DNA from: Paramacrobiotus metropolitanus
Lineage: Eukaryota > Tardigrada > Eutardigrada > Parachela > Macrobiotidae
NCBI RefSeq assembly: GCF_019649055.1
Contig: NW_026570222.1
Coordinates: forward strand, 2,170,001-2,234,000
Length of the DNA: 64,000 nt
Direction: 5' to 3'
Shown here: piece after piece, positions 29,201-40,020 of the stretch
Layout: every line of letters begins with the position of its first letter
Numbering within the stretch: the first letter of the stretch is position 1
Notes under the pieces: model-generated
Told to the model about the DNA's origin: nothing
The model's database searches: none
The model's input: only the letters and a program-made list of their open reading frames with translations
Position numbers and translations under genes: made by a program

Positions 29201-32200
29201 GAGTGCCTCTGGACGGAGTTTCAGCGGTTTTGATTACTGTCGGCATCATTTTACCGAAGTGGTGGAGTTTTTTGTCCAGGCAACACATGTGTATTTTGTG
29301 TATTTACGAAGACCCAAAGGCAGCGATTATGCAGCCGTTGTTATAAATCGTTTAATGGAGATGTTGACAGCATTTCCTGATACTCTGCACAGCATCTGGA
29401 TGGAAGAACTACCCAAGCACGATGTTGTAATATGGAAAGGTACTAGTATTGTTAGTTCTCTCAGTTGTTTGTTATACTTTGACTTTGTATGAACATCTGT
29501 TGCCGCGGTCTTCTGTTAATTTAATTTTAATATTTCTAAACTGAGGCGCGCTTTTTTTCTGGTGTTTTAATGTTGCAAAATTGAAGCTCTTTAACTGTAT
29601 TTGCTCTCGTTTTAGAATTTGGGCCGCAGCTTTTGGGACGACTGCACCATCCGAATCATTTGGTGGGACAGTGTATGATGGCACTGATTTCAGCCCTGGT
29701 GGCACGTTTTCCGAATGATATGTTGTATTCCTTGACGGTTGGACGCATGATGGCCTTTGACGAGAATATTGGTGGTGGAGCGTGTACGTAATGGGCATAG
29801 TCGCGTTTAGCAAATATTCCAGAAAGGTTTTGTTATGTAGGTGTGCCTGGTTTAAATGCAGAGCAAATTGAAAGCCTGCAAAGGCATTACGGCGCTCTCA
29901 CAGATGGTGCGAAAGATGTCTTAGGTAACCTGGTGGAAGGCGGGACTGTGTTTGCGACCGAAATACAACGTATTAGCTTGTTGTCCGAAGAACGTTGGAT
30001 GCACTTCCTGCTTTCTCAACAGACAACTATAAAAAAGTACGAAAGTTTAAACGGTTGAATATGTGGCAGAATCAGAAATGACGTTTTTGCAGACAAATAA
30101 GAACAGCTATAAAAGAAGCGCTAGCATTCAGCAACGGTACCCGTGATGAAAGCATACAGGAAGATGATTCCATTACCGAAGATGTTCGAACTCCGTATTC
30201 CGATATGGATTTAAACTTCGACCAGAAATCCAGTAGCGTGTTCTCTGACGAATTTGCGGCTGTTAATCCTTTTTGCGATCTGAACGAACTGCGGAAAGAA
30301 AACGCTGAGTTGGTTATTCAGTCACGCGAAGGCACGCCGGACGAGAATGAGAATCAACGGGAGGACATCGAAGAAGAATGGAAAAAGCCAGGGAAGCACT
30401 ACATTCGGTTTCAGACATATGCCAGTCAGAGCTGGAAAACTGCTTTTCGGCTACCACTTTATCAAAAATCTATTGAGGCGGTAAGATCAGGAGCATTGTG
30501 ATAGAGACGTTTATGATTTTTTGAATTTTTTCGTTAAGTGTGTATAAGATACTTTAATTAAAACAACATTCTAGGCTTTTTTATCGTAGATATACCAGCA
30601 ACTCGTGTCACTACTGGAGCTCTCCATTGGGGAAGCAGTAACTCCTGCAGAAGCGGAATTCGTCGGCGTATTTCGAAATCGGCTCAGTGAAGCGATCCAA
30701 CTGCTGTACAACCCTCCCGCTCGAGTGGAATTCGACGAGGACTTTATTTGGGCTCCTTTCGGAGAAATTCTAACGATGCTGGAAGAGCGACATTCTGGAA
30801 AACGACGAGGAAGTCTAGCTGTTAACCATATTACCGTGCTTCCCGGTGTGCTTTCCCGCTGGACCAGCCTACCGATTCCGGGATTGGAGAGCAGTCTTGG
30901 CAATGTGGTTACTATTGCCGCTGTGGAAGCGTATGTGGATATTTTACCAACGAAAACCAAACCCAAAAAATTAGTATTCCGGGGAAATAATGGAAAACGG
31001 TACAATGTTTGAATGCTTCCCTTGCTTGCCGGACGGAATGTTATCCTTACTGTCCGTATTTCTGTTGCAGATATGCATTCCTGTGTAAAGGTTTGGAAGA
31101 TCTGTCACAGGATGCCAGGATCATGCAGTTCTTGAACGTATCGGATGCTTTTTTAAGACGCAGTTTGAAAGCCGAAAAAAGTGTTCCGCGCGTACGAACT
31201 TATTCAGTAATTCCGTTTGGTCCGCGAGCGGGTTTGATTCAGTGGGTGGGAGAGTCTACGTCGCTGCTGACATTATATCGAAGCCATTTAGAGCGCGAAT
31301 CGTTCTTGGGACGCCAGGTAATTAAATGTGGTGTACATGGTATGGAAGTGTTTAAATTGTGAAATTTAATTTTAGATCTTTGCTGTCAACGAAGACAATT
31401 TCGTGGATGTGCCGGTTTACGGGCAAATCAAAACAAAGAACGATGCCGCACAGCAAAACTTGACCTTCAGAGTTGCTGAAGAAGAACTGCAGGATCTGTA
31501 CGAAAACATCCAAGATATGAAAGCGGATGCAACATTGTCCGAAGACCGTAAATCCAGTGCGCGCTCGGATAAAGTGGAAGATAATACGGATTTTTTCGAC
31601 AAGTGGGTTGATTCGGAAGATGAATTTTCGCCTTTGGAATTTACGGAAGCATACTATGACACGGTAGTGCGCAAAACAAAAAAAGATTTGGAGAAACTGC
31701 AGCAAGGAGGCGATGATGTTTCTGTTCGTGTACACCCAAATTTGCACGAATTGTACATGTCATACTTGGTGAAAAGCTTGCGGAAAGATAGTTCGGTACG
31801 ATTTTACACGGGCATTAGCGCTATATTTATTCTGGTAATTCTGTATCTATCTTCGCTTTTCAGATTGCTTGGGATAAGTTTCGTTTGCACGAGCAGAATC
31901 GGACCAAAAATATCGATATTGTACATCTGCGAAATGCACTGGAAAGTCTTATGAGAATAACCCCTTCCGATTTGCTTGCACGGTAGGTAACAACGTAATA
32001 ATGGAATTGTAGTCGATCGAAAATTGGGTTGATTTATTTGGCGAAATATTAATTTTTTTAAAACTTCTAGAATTTGAACAATGTAGAACAATTTACGCTT
32101 GATTTAGGGAAATTTGGTTGGCATGCTCGTCTTCCGAAGAGCACTGGCGCGTAAGCCGTTCCTTTGCGCAGAGTCTAGCGATGACGTCAATCCTGGGCTA

Positions 32201-33000
32201 CATCATTGGGTTAGGAGACCGGCATCCCGATAACGTTCTGTTTGATTTCCATACGGGTGAGGTTATTCACGTGGATTATAATGTCTCCTTTGAGAAAGGA
32301 CTGCGCCTGAGTGTGCCCGAGCGTGTCCCTTACCGACTGACACCAAATCTGGTCACAGCCCTCGGTCACGAAAGGATTACCGTAAGTTGCCGAATTTCAT
32401 GCGGTAACTGATTTCAAATGATCCGTTGTATTGAAGGGAACGTTTCGGGATTTTGCTCTGAAGACTCTGGAGACACTGCGAAAAAACCAGTCGGTGTTAT
32501 CGCTTCTTGTCTCCAGTTATGTCACCGATCCATTGATTGACTGGACGACAGATAAAAACGAAGCGCTTGGCGTAGGACCAGTCAAACGACGGTCCAACTC
32601 TGACGATAGCGAAACAGGTACGTACAGTAACTACTTTAATGGCAGTTGTTGCTTGTCGATTCTTCAGGTTCTGTTAATGCACACAGACAGATGGGACAAT
32701 GAACTGCAGATACTGCATTAGTTAAAATTAAAAATAGTTAATTAAATTTTATAGATGAAAAAGCCGAACTGTTCAGTTTGAAAGTATGGACTCGTATCCG
32801 CGAGAAATTGCTGGGTTTAGATGGCATCGATGGTAACCGGTTGGACGTTTCGAGCCAGGTAAAATTCTGGATAAAAAGGTCTGTGGTAACGATGTAAGCA
32901 ATCACTAATAATTGTTTGGCAGGTCGATCGCACCATTACATTGGCGACAGATCCAAATAATTTGGCTCGGATGTTCGAAGGCTGGGTGGCATGGGTGTAG
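20295..33000 (+). CDS. SMG1: SMG1, PI3K-related kinase of nonsense-mediated decay
   Basis: A 12.7-kb gene with dozens of exons. SMG1 phosphorylates UPF1 in nonsense-mediated mRNA decay. The start (20295) is MSSRRPAAGWRRGSG; exon 1 ends at 20404 and the N-terminus is Arg/Ser/Gly rich, as in the family. Helical HEAT/FAT sequence follows. The kinase domain is unmistakable: VDILPTKTKPKKLVFRGNNG, then AFLCKGLEDL with the catalytic Lys, DARIMQFLN, RAGLIQWVGESTSLL and YIIGLGDRHPDNVLFDF, the catalytic loop. HVDYNVSFEKG replaces DFG, as is normal for SMG1, and DPLIDWT follows. The FATC domain ends the protein: ATDPNNLARMFEGWVAWV, stop 32998-33000. Two departures from human SMG1 stand out. The ~1,000-residue insertion between kinase and FATC is almost absent. 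An acidic insert of about 95 residues lies inside the kinase domain, encoded at about 31376-31720. Confidence 0.95.
27763..27818. repeat. Perfect 28-bp tandem duplication in an SMG1 intron
   Basis: Positions 27763-27790 and 27791-27818 are identical. Each unit can fold on itself through AATTACTTT and AAAGTAATT. It is intronic and AT-rich. Confidence 0.85.
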
Positions 33001-34255
33001 AAAAGCCGACGAAACAAATACTTACGTCATCAGACAGCTTTCTGGCTGTGTGGATCTGTGCTTGGGTCGACTGGGCGCCGGCGCGCACTTCTTTTTCCTG
33101 TCGCTCTGACAGCGAAGACGTCGGATAGAGTAGTCCTGTTGGTTCGGGCCATGGAATGGACAATGATACAACAAACTCCGGTCCGCAACAACTATTCGAG
33201 TCGCGTTTCAAATGAAGCCAGTCGTGCCCGGCACACGTTGTCTGTTTAACTGCACCGTCAGTCATCGTTCGTTTGCACTGTTCGATTTGTTCTGGTGTTT
33301 TGGTGGTGGTACTTTGGGGGCAGCACCCCCCGGTCCAGGAAGGGCCGGTGTGGTCTGTCGCTGTTGGTGTTATCCTCTAACCAGAGCTGGATGATTATTT
33401 CATTTGGAATGATGGTTTCGCTTTTATTAGGCATGGTCATCTTGTGCTTGTGTTCTTGTGCTTTTCTGTCGTCTGTTATTTGTACAGATTAATTAGCGGT
33501 TAAATATTATTTATCTCAGCTTGATGTAGTTTCGTTTTCACGTGCTTGACCTTGATAAGGTATTACTAATGATGTACGGTAGCTGAGCATGGGTTAGATT
33601 AAAATTAAAAGTATCGACTACCCTTTTTCGGTTGTTGTGTTCACTGTATGTCTATCTGTGTGGGCAAAAGTGTTGAAATACATCCAGATTCCAGAAGTAT
33701 TGAAATTCTCCATAAATAGAGATAAATTTGCTCGTTAGCTTTGCAGTATAATTTACAGTCGGCAGGTATTTATTATTGTGCATTGCCAGAATTTTTATTG
33801 CGCATTGCCAGAATTGTCATGTAATATCACAAAAATATATATAGTTATTCAATAAAAATATTAGTTGACAAAATTATCAACAGTTTTAGTTCCCTGCAAC
33901 GCAGAGTGTTGTAAAATCCTGCATCGCTAAATAAAAAGGCGAACTTTAACAAAAGCAGAAATAAAACGAGAATGTAGGACCGAAAACCAAACGGGTGCAG
34001 GTATGGGTACCCAGTGTGGCAGTGGCGGCCGGGTGCTATGTATGTGTTACCTTGGCCGCAGCAAATACTAGGCATCGGAAACGGACCGTTGGTTAGGGAT
34101 AAAGGCGAATTACAGAATTACAGGTATATTTTTATTTTTGGAGCGTCCATGTTTTTTTTAAATGTTGATCGGTTTATTTTTCATTACTTAGTATTGCTCC
34201 AATTTTTTGTCTTGTCAGGAAAATCCCACTGTCCGGCGGTGTTTAGGCCTTGCAG
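33001..34255. other. SMG1 3' region and spacer
   Basis: No convincing gene. The first part is probably the SMG1 3' UTR; an AATAAA occurs at about 33851. Frames near 33295-33490 are Trp/Leu/Cys rich and look like chance. Confidence 0.5.
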
Positions 34256-35198
34256 AAGAAAAGCATCACTGATGCATCCGGTTTAGTTGGTCACGGCGCA
34301 GAAGGTGGCGACGGATGGTTACAGATCTTCGGGCAACGGAAGGTTAGGATAACTTTCGAAAACTCTTTCACAGCATTCACAAGCAAATCGTTTCCGAGAA
34401 GAATCGTGAACGACTATTCTTCTGTATTAGCTTACAGAAACTTCGGGGAGGGAGTCTTAACTGAAAACGTTTTGGCAGTCCGTTTTTATGCATAAGATTT
34501 TGATCCGGATCCCACGTCATTCCCGTGATTGGCTTATCAATACGAGAGACGTGCGGAATCCAACGACCGGAAGGCAGGGAGGATTAGGCTAAAGGAGTCG
34601 CGCCGGACTGGTGGTCCGATCAGCAGTGACCGGATGCCAAGATTTCGGCAGCCTGCCGTGTGCCGTTGGCAAGGACAAAGGGCGTAGTCCTCTTTATTCT
34701 GTTCCATGTTTCATGAGCCGGTTGTTGAACGACGTCAGTATTCCACTTATCATCCTTCCACGCGCCAATATTGGCGCGTGGAAGGATGATAAGCTGGCCG
34801 AAATGATTAATCATTTCGGCCAGCTCCAGTCTTGCGGATAGTCTAGACAGACAGCGGTTGCCTTGGAAAAATGCCCCCAGCCGCTCAGTTTACAGCAGAG
34901 TCCGGACGAAAGCATAAAAACGATAGACTTTTGGACGGTGGGTTCCAGAATTCGAAATGCACGGCCACAGGATATTCCATTTAATTATGGTACAGTGACC
35001 ACTACAGTCACCTGTCACGAGTACGAGTACATGCTGCGGTTGAGTTTCGCCTGTCCGGCGTTACGGCTTCCGCCTGTGTTTACGCACTTGTACATCGTTT
35101 TGCAGAAAAATCAATCGAGCTGCTTTTACAGCTTGTACGGGATTTATCTGCCAGATCAGCCAGAAATTTTAGAATTTCGAAAAGTCCGTATTCGATAA
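34256..35198 (+). CDS. Unrecognised protein, two candidate exons (weak)
   Basis: Two candidate exons, 34256-34342 and 34896-35198, join in phase and follow plausible AG acceptors (TTGCAG and TTTACAG). The second encodes 100 residues rich in aromatic and beta-strand-like segments (YGTVTTTVTCHEYEYMLRL, then FTHLYIVLQKN) and ends at 35196-35198. The donor after exon one (GTTAGG) is weak and no start exon was found. I do not recognise the family. The intervening intron would contain the double palindrome. It lies 139 bp upstream of the selenoprotein start. Confidence 0.3.
34746..34823. repeat. Two abutting perfect palindromes, 48 bp and 30 bp
   Basis: 34746-34793 equals its own reverse complement over 48 bp, with its centre in CCAATATTGG. 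34794-34823 does the same over 30 bp, with its centre in GATTAATC. There is no spacer within either palindrome or between them. Each could extrude as a cruciform, or fold as a spacer-free hairpin in RNA. Confidence 0.95.
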
Positions 35199-35337
35199 CT
35201 TGAATCTGATGAATGATATTGATTAAACATTAAACTTTTTGCCTTCATTAATAACTTATACGTTAGAAATTTATCAAACTCAGTAAGTACAAGATTTCGT
35301 TTCAAGATTATCTGGGGATAGACTGGTGAAGTGCAAC

Positions 35338-36358
35338 ATGGCACATTCGGGAAACGATGGCGTCAAGGTGGAAGTGGAATACTGGTATGATGATTGCTTT
35401 CCTACATATACGATGCTTATTTAACCTTGTACTTGGAAGCTGCTGACACAAATAAAGTATGGTGTGCGCAGCTGCATGAGAATTATACACATCACAGGAT
35501 TACAACAGGAATGCGTATTGTCATTCCTGGCAGGAATGGAGCTGTTTATTGTGCTCGTATCGAATACGTAATTACAATGTGTTGTCTGTTTACTCCTGAA
35601 CAGCGGTGGATGAGGTTACGCCCCCCGTTATGGGGAACTGGAGAGAATAATTAAGGGAAAAGTTCCGAATGCCTATGTCACTGGGCGAGTGGGACGATCA
35701 AGTGAGTGGTCGGTGTGCATACTTTTTGGAACGTCATTGGATTGTTGGTTTTTAAGTGATTTTGAAATGGTTTGCGACTGAGGTCACATCTCTAACGTAT
35801 TCTTAGTGCCATTGACAATCCTGTATACGTTTTGCTGTCTGGGAAATGATTTGGAATGGTGGATGTACGTATTTTTGTTCATTTCTCACAGCATCCTTCG
35901 AAATTGTTGTTAACGGACAGTTGGTCTTCTCCAAATTGGAGCGTGGCGGATGGCCGGACTTTAATGAGGTAGATCGCCTTAAACAAAAATTCAATATCGT
36001 ACTAATAAAACATTAACTACTCGTCTTTGGTTTTTTATTTTGAATGTTTTCGTATAATATTTTGGATTTTCCGAAAAGGGAATTTTTTCCAAGTCCAGTT
36101 TTCACAGTCGTTTCTGATTATTTTGGAGAGTATTACTATAAGTGATTACGCAGATTGATATTTTATAAGTTTATAGTATAAATATAAATAAAAACATATG
36201 AATGTGTTAAATATTTTCATTTAGAGCTAGAGGTATCGTCAAGCAGAGCAGTGAACTGTAAATATTTTTTTAAGATTGCAGAGATCGTGCGCAATGTCAG
36301 CGCCGGAGGTAAGCCGACGCAGGCGGAGAAGTCGCACTCCAGCTGCACGATCCTGTAA
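35338..36358 (+). CDS. MIEN1: Selenocysteine-containing MIEN1/SelW-family (Rdx) protein
   Basis: Four exons join in phase: 35338-35384, 35604-35701, 35892-35968 and 36275-36358, 101 codons including one TGA read as Sec. The thioredoxin-like Rdx fold is clear: GVKVEVEY, then the redox motif C-G-G-U-G-Y with Sec at 35611-35613. It continues ELERIIKGKVPNAYVTGRVG, FEIVVNGQLVFSKLERGGWP and IAEIVRNVSAGGK. The FEI.VNGQLVFSKLE.GG block and the C-terminal CTIL CaaX box are MIEN1 features; human MIEN1 ends CVIL and is prenylated. Human MIEN1 has CxxC where this protein has CxxU, which matches SelW. Roles would be thiol redox control and, by analogy with MIEN1, membrane-attached signalling. A SECIS element follows 55 nt after the stop. 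Without Sec decoding the protein would stop after about 19 residues. Confidence 0.9.
35611..35613 (+). other. UGA selenocysteine codon
   Basis: In-frame TGA in exon 2, eight bases after its acceptor. The preceding Cys codon is split across intron 1 (TG|C). The resulting CGGUGY matches the CxxU redox box of selenoprotein W. Coding continues for 82 codons in the same frame across two further introns, so this is not a chance stop. Confidence 0.9.
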
Positions 36359-36412
36359 AGGAATGTTAGTAACATCGGTTTCACGATCGGATGCGTTGTT
36401 TGTGCTGTGAAA

Positions 36413-36485
36413 CGGTTTCGGAAGTTCCCAATGAAGCGCTTGTGAAAACCCGCAAAACGGATCATTAGCGTGGATGCTTGAACCG
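36413..36485 (+). promoter_or_regulatory. SECIS element, type II fold
   Basis: In the 3' UTR of the Sec gene. The 5' quartet strand is AUGA at 36431-36434 and the 3' strand GGAU at 36472-36475, fitting the K-turn-like SECIS core. Helix II pairs 36436-36445 with 36462-36471: nine of ten pairs, two G-U and one U-U mismatch. The unpaired AAA sits at 36446-36448, 11 nt after AUGA. A 3-bp mini-helix (CCG 36450-36452 with CGG 36458-36460) above it makes it type II. Below the core a UCCCA internal loop (36426-36430) leads to helix I: AAGU 36422-36425 with GCUU 36476-36479, and CGGUU 36413-36417 with AACCG 36481-36485. Confidence 0.8.
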
Positions 36486-37180
36486 ATGGAATGCAGTTCA
36501 CAGTGTGAATGCGCATTTGATTTTGCTTTTTTAGGTTTTGTTGCTTACATGCTTCCATTACTTTTACATACAGTTAGTTACAGTACTTTGCAATCAGATA
36601 CTGTAACAATTTGACGTCATTTAGCCGTGTCGCCCTTTGATTATTGGCACTCCCATTCTTTCTTCGCGCTTTTAGTGTGCAGTTTTTGTCGTTCCTTATG
36701 CCGTAGTACTTTTCATTAAACTTGCATGCAAATAAATTACGTTCAACTGATCCTTTTCCAATTAACATAAGATCCAAAAACAAATTTGCTCCGCATAAAT
36801 TATAAACAAACAAACAAGTTTGCGGTTTGCCACTTGAAGTGGAAAGATTTCCCGGTACCGAACACGAATCAAAATGCCAAATCAGTGTTGTTATATGAAA
36901 TATGTAACTCTGTATGCACCTGCAGCATGCTTCGGGTGTTCAACTATGTATAAACAATTGCCATCAAATCTCGAACGAAATTAAAGATTTAGAAAAAAAC
37001 AAAATCAGAAAGAACAAAAGAATTAAAATAAATAATCAGCTCCAACAGAACCGGAAATGTGCATCAAAGTTCACAATGAAAGTTCACAAAAAGCTAAAAT
37101 GAAAATTAATAAAGATAATTTTACGGGTCAAAAAAATCACCATAACTGGAATATAAACGCACAAACCGACAAGGCCACAG
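36486..37180. other. Convergent spacer, Sec gene to SNX6
   Basis: AT-rich sequence between convergent 3' ends. It contains no credible coding frame. It presumably holds the remainder of both 3' UTRs. Confidence 0.5.
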
Positions 37181-38909
37181 TTAAGCCGTTCCGTTGCGCC
37201 CAGACCGCAGCGCCTCCAGAGACGTTTGCAGCAGCTGAAAATGATTTTTGGCATGTTTCAGTTCCAGCTCGGCCAACTCAACTAGACCTTTTCGGAAGGC
37301 AATAACGCGACGCTGACGATAATCTTTTAGCTCGCTGCGCGCCAACTCTGTGATAGACTCGAAACGCTTCTGGCATTCTTCGCGATGTGTTTCGGCCGCA
37401 TGTACGTCCTTGTTCTTCATCTTGGCCTTTTCCAAATTCTTCGTAGCCTCCTCGAAATCATGCAGACAGCGGGCACGACGTAGGCACAGATCCTTGGCCG
37501 CTTGGGTTTCGCGCTGGTAGTACAGCAATGTATCGGTTAACTTTAAGTCATGATCGGCGGATTTTTTAAACTCCGTCTTGCGCGACTTTTCGAGTATCTC
37601 CGAACAATCTTCCAAGAATTTGGTAAGAGCCGGCTGCTCGGCAGCGGCCAGCTGCGACATGAACGAGGACATTTTGACGTGATCGGTGATGACTTCCTTA
37701 TGCTTCTCCACCACTGTATCGCTCTTTTTGGCTGCTTCTTTAACGTGCGTGTGATATTCGTTTAGGAAGGATTTTTGCTGTTCAAAGTATTCGTCCACGT
37801 CTTTCTGGCCGGAAAGCAACACATCGTCGGCTTGCTTGAAAACCGCTTTTTTAATGCTGTCAAACATTTCGCGCTTGTTTTTTCCTCGAATACCAATCTG
37901 TAAAACGAAAACAACTGAACCTTTTACCAAAAAATAACTCAAAATAAATGTATTAAAGGAGCATAGTGAAGCGTTATAGTTTCGCCAACTACGCATGTTC
38001 TTAATTTGTCCAGCTGCTGACACGATGAGCAACTAGCAAGCATGTTTAGCTTATAGCCTTATACTCTTGAGCGTGAGTGCATACCTCTTGTTCATATTCC
38101 AGAAAAACGCGGAAATTCATGTCGTCGCGCAACTTCGGATGAGTGGCAAGCCGAATCAGGAACGCCTCATGCATCGCAACGGTCTTCTTGAATAAGGCCA
38201 AATATTCCGCTTCTAAATCGGCTTTGAACTTGGCAAATTCCTCCTTCGTCATCAGACCTTCGGATTCTCCTAATTGCTGCAGCTTCCGTCGGGAGGCCTC
38301 AAAGTCGGGGAAAGGCGGCGACGGGGGAATCTGAAAGAAAATATTAATCAAAAACTACGCCAAATGATGTACGGACAAATCCTTAAAGTATGCACTGTAC
38401 CGCCAGAAATTTCACATCAGCAGTAGAATTAACTGGACCACATGACGGCAAGAAGACTATTTTACTAAGGAATTCCATTCAGTTTTTTTTTTTATTCTGA
38501 ACCCAGGAAATTAATGCCGAGCAAAATAATATGTGCACAACACTGTACTTCAGTGTATCATATGGGTTTTGTCCGCAAAATTAACAAGCGCATTTTTTTT
38601 GTTTAACAGGAACTTACGACAACGAACATCAACACAGTTACTCACGATATATCCAGCATAATCAGGATTCTCCAGGAATCGATCATGCAGCCAAACGAAT
38701 TCCTCGTGTTCGCGCACCACCGAGAATTCGGGTTTGCGGAAGGCAGGCAGTGTCGTGCGCGTGTGCACCGTGAATTTGACTTTGTCCCGTTCGCTGACGG
38801 CGTCAGAAATGTCAACAATCAGGGGCGATTCAGCCAAATCCACCGTCTCGGCCCGTTTCCGCTCCTTGTCGATGGGGATGTCATGTGTGGCGTCACTGTC
38901 CCCCAACAT
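37181..38909 (-). CDS. SNX6: Sorting nexin of the SNX5/SNX6/SNX32 group
   Basis: Three exons, 38646-38909, 38085-38330 and 37181-37897, give 408 residues, close to the 406 of human SNX6. The start [19 protein letters not shown] is chosen because the PX domain follows directly. The PX domain contains [19 protein letters not shown] and [18 protein letters not shown], then [15 protein letters not shown] across the first junction. The BAR domain, a long coiled coil, runs through [19 protein letters not shown] to the last ~30 residues, [23 protein letters not shown]5/6 pair with SNX1/2 in the endosomal ESCPE-1/retromer coat and recycle cargo from endosomes to the Golgi. The PX domains of this group bind cargo rather than PI3P. 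The paralogue (5, 6 or 32) cannot be assigned firmly; similarity looks closest to SNX6. Confidence 0.93.
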
Positions 38910-40020
38910 TTTCTTCGTAATCTTAAAATAACACCCAGTCAACACCGAATTCGACAACGCGAATTTCAACGATTAGAACCTCCAAAATCTAAGATCCCTG
39001 CTAAATGTGTACGAAACGAAAACCAAAGAAAGAAAACGACAACATTTCTCCAACACTCGTCTAGTCTTCTCGTGGACCAGTCGGCTTTAAAAAAATATTA
39101 TTTCCCGAACGGAAACAATTTGGGTTGACTACAATTATACAAACTCCATCGTAATCGGTAACACAAAAGATCACGCTAATCCGTAAAGAAACCTCCGTCC
39201 AATTGCAGCCACGTGGGCACGTAGATGAATCAAAAAGGCCCATCACCCATTTTGAGTAAGTACCTGTTCTAATTGCTGTTCAATCGCTAGTCGCTACTCC
39301 TGGCCGTGGAATCACAATTGTAAGGGATAAAGCGATTAAATAAGCTGGTCCCAGGAAAAAGACAGCGGCGGATACAATTTGCACCTGTCAAAGTGCAGAC
39401 TACTCTAGAGTAGGTAGATTACGGTCTCCTGAGATAAAAGTATCTGATTATTCACACAAACAGTCATGCATGCAATGGACATGGATATGGTCGCAAATTT
39501 GTAATGCACAAAACATAACACAATACCACATAGCATGACACTATACAATATTTTTACAATTTATATTTTACAGTTTCTATTTCACGTAATTAGGCAATAG
39601 TTTGTAGAAATATCTAAATCGTAAATATTTTTAGCCTGTGAAGTGAATCAGCAAAATATAATTAATTGTAAAAGACTTACAGTCTTACATACACAGCAAA
39701 ATGAAAATCCACATACTGTAGGTTTGGTTTGGGCTATACAACACTAATACATTTTTTTTCGGGAGAACCAAAGAAATTATTAAATACGCATTCTGCTGTA
39801 TATAGTTATTTTTACTTCCGGTAGATCTACTGCACCTAATTTTTCTGTATAAGTACTTACTAAACATATTGTGCTCGCTGCGCATGCATTTTTCCACATG
39901 TTATTATTTGAATTTTTAAAAACGATTTTGTTAGCAGCGCTTTCGTCCGCAGACGCCCTGAGAATCATATTTTATGTGCTGCTGTAACTTTATTTGCGGT
40001 TCCGGGAGCAGATAAAGCCT
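38910..40020. other. Divergent spacer upstream of SNX6
   Basis: 1.1 kb between two genes transcribed apart, so likely to hold both promoters. A 14-bp palindrome, CTACTCTAGAGTAG, lies at 39400-39413. No coding frame is supported. Confidence 0.5.

Noticed and set aside
33295-33492. Hydrophobic 65-codon frame after SMG1
   Set aside because: Trp/Leu/Cys-rich frame in the presumed 3' UTR with no further support.
36004-36016. AATAAA and a stop shortly after exon 3 of the selenoprotein gene, giving a shorter protein
   Set aside because: Splicing at 35969 into 36275 restores the MIEN1-like helix and CaaX end, and only that 3' UTR contains a SECIS. The shorter form would lack both.
36251-36290. An earlier SECIS guess with GTGA and a short stem
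   Set aside because: The stem is only 6 bp with no proper KGAW strand, and it overlaps coding exon 4.
39400-39413. 14-bp palindrome upstream of SNX6
   Set aside because: Short palindromes of this size are expected by chance; no second copy was seen nearby.
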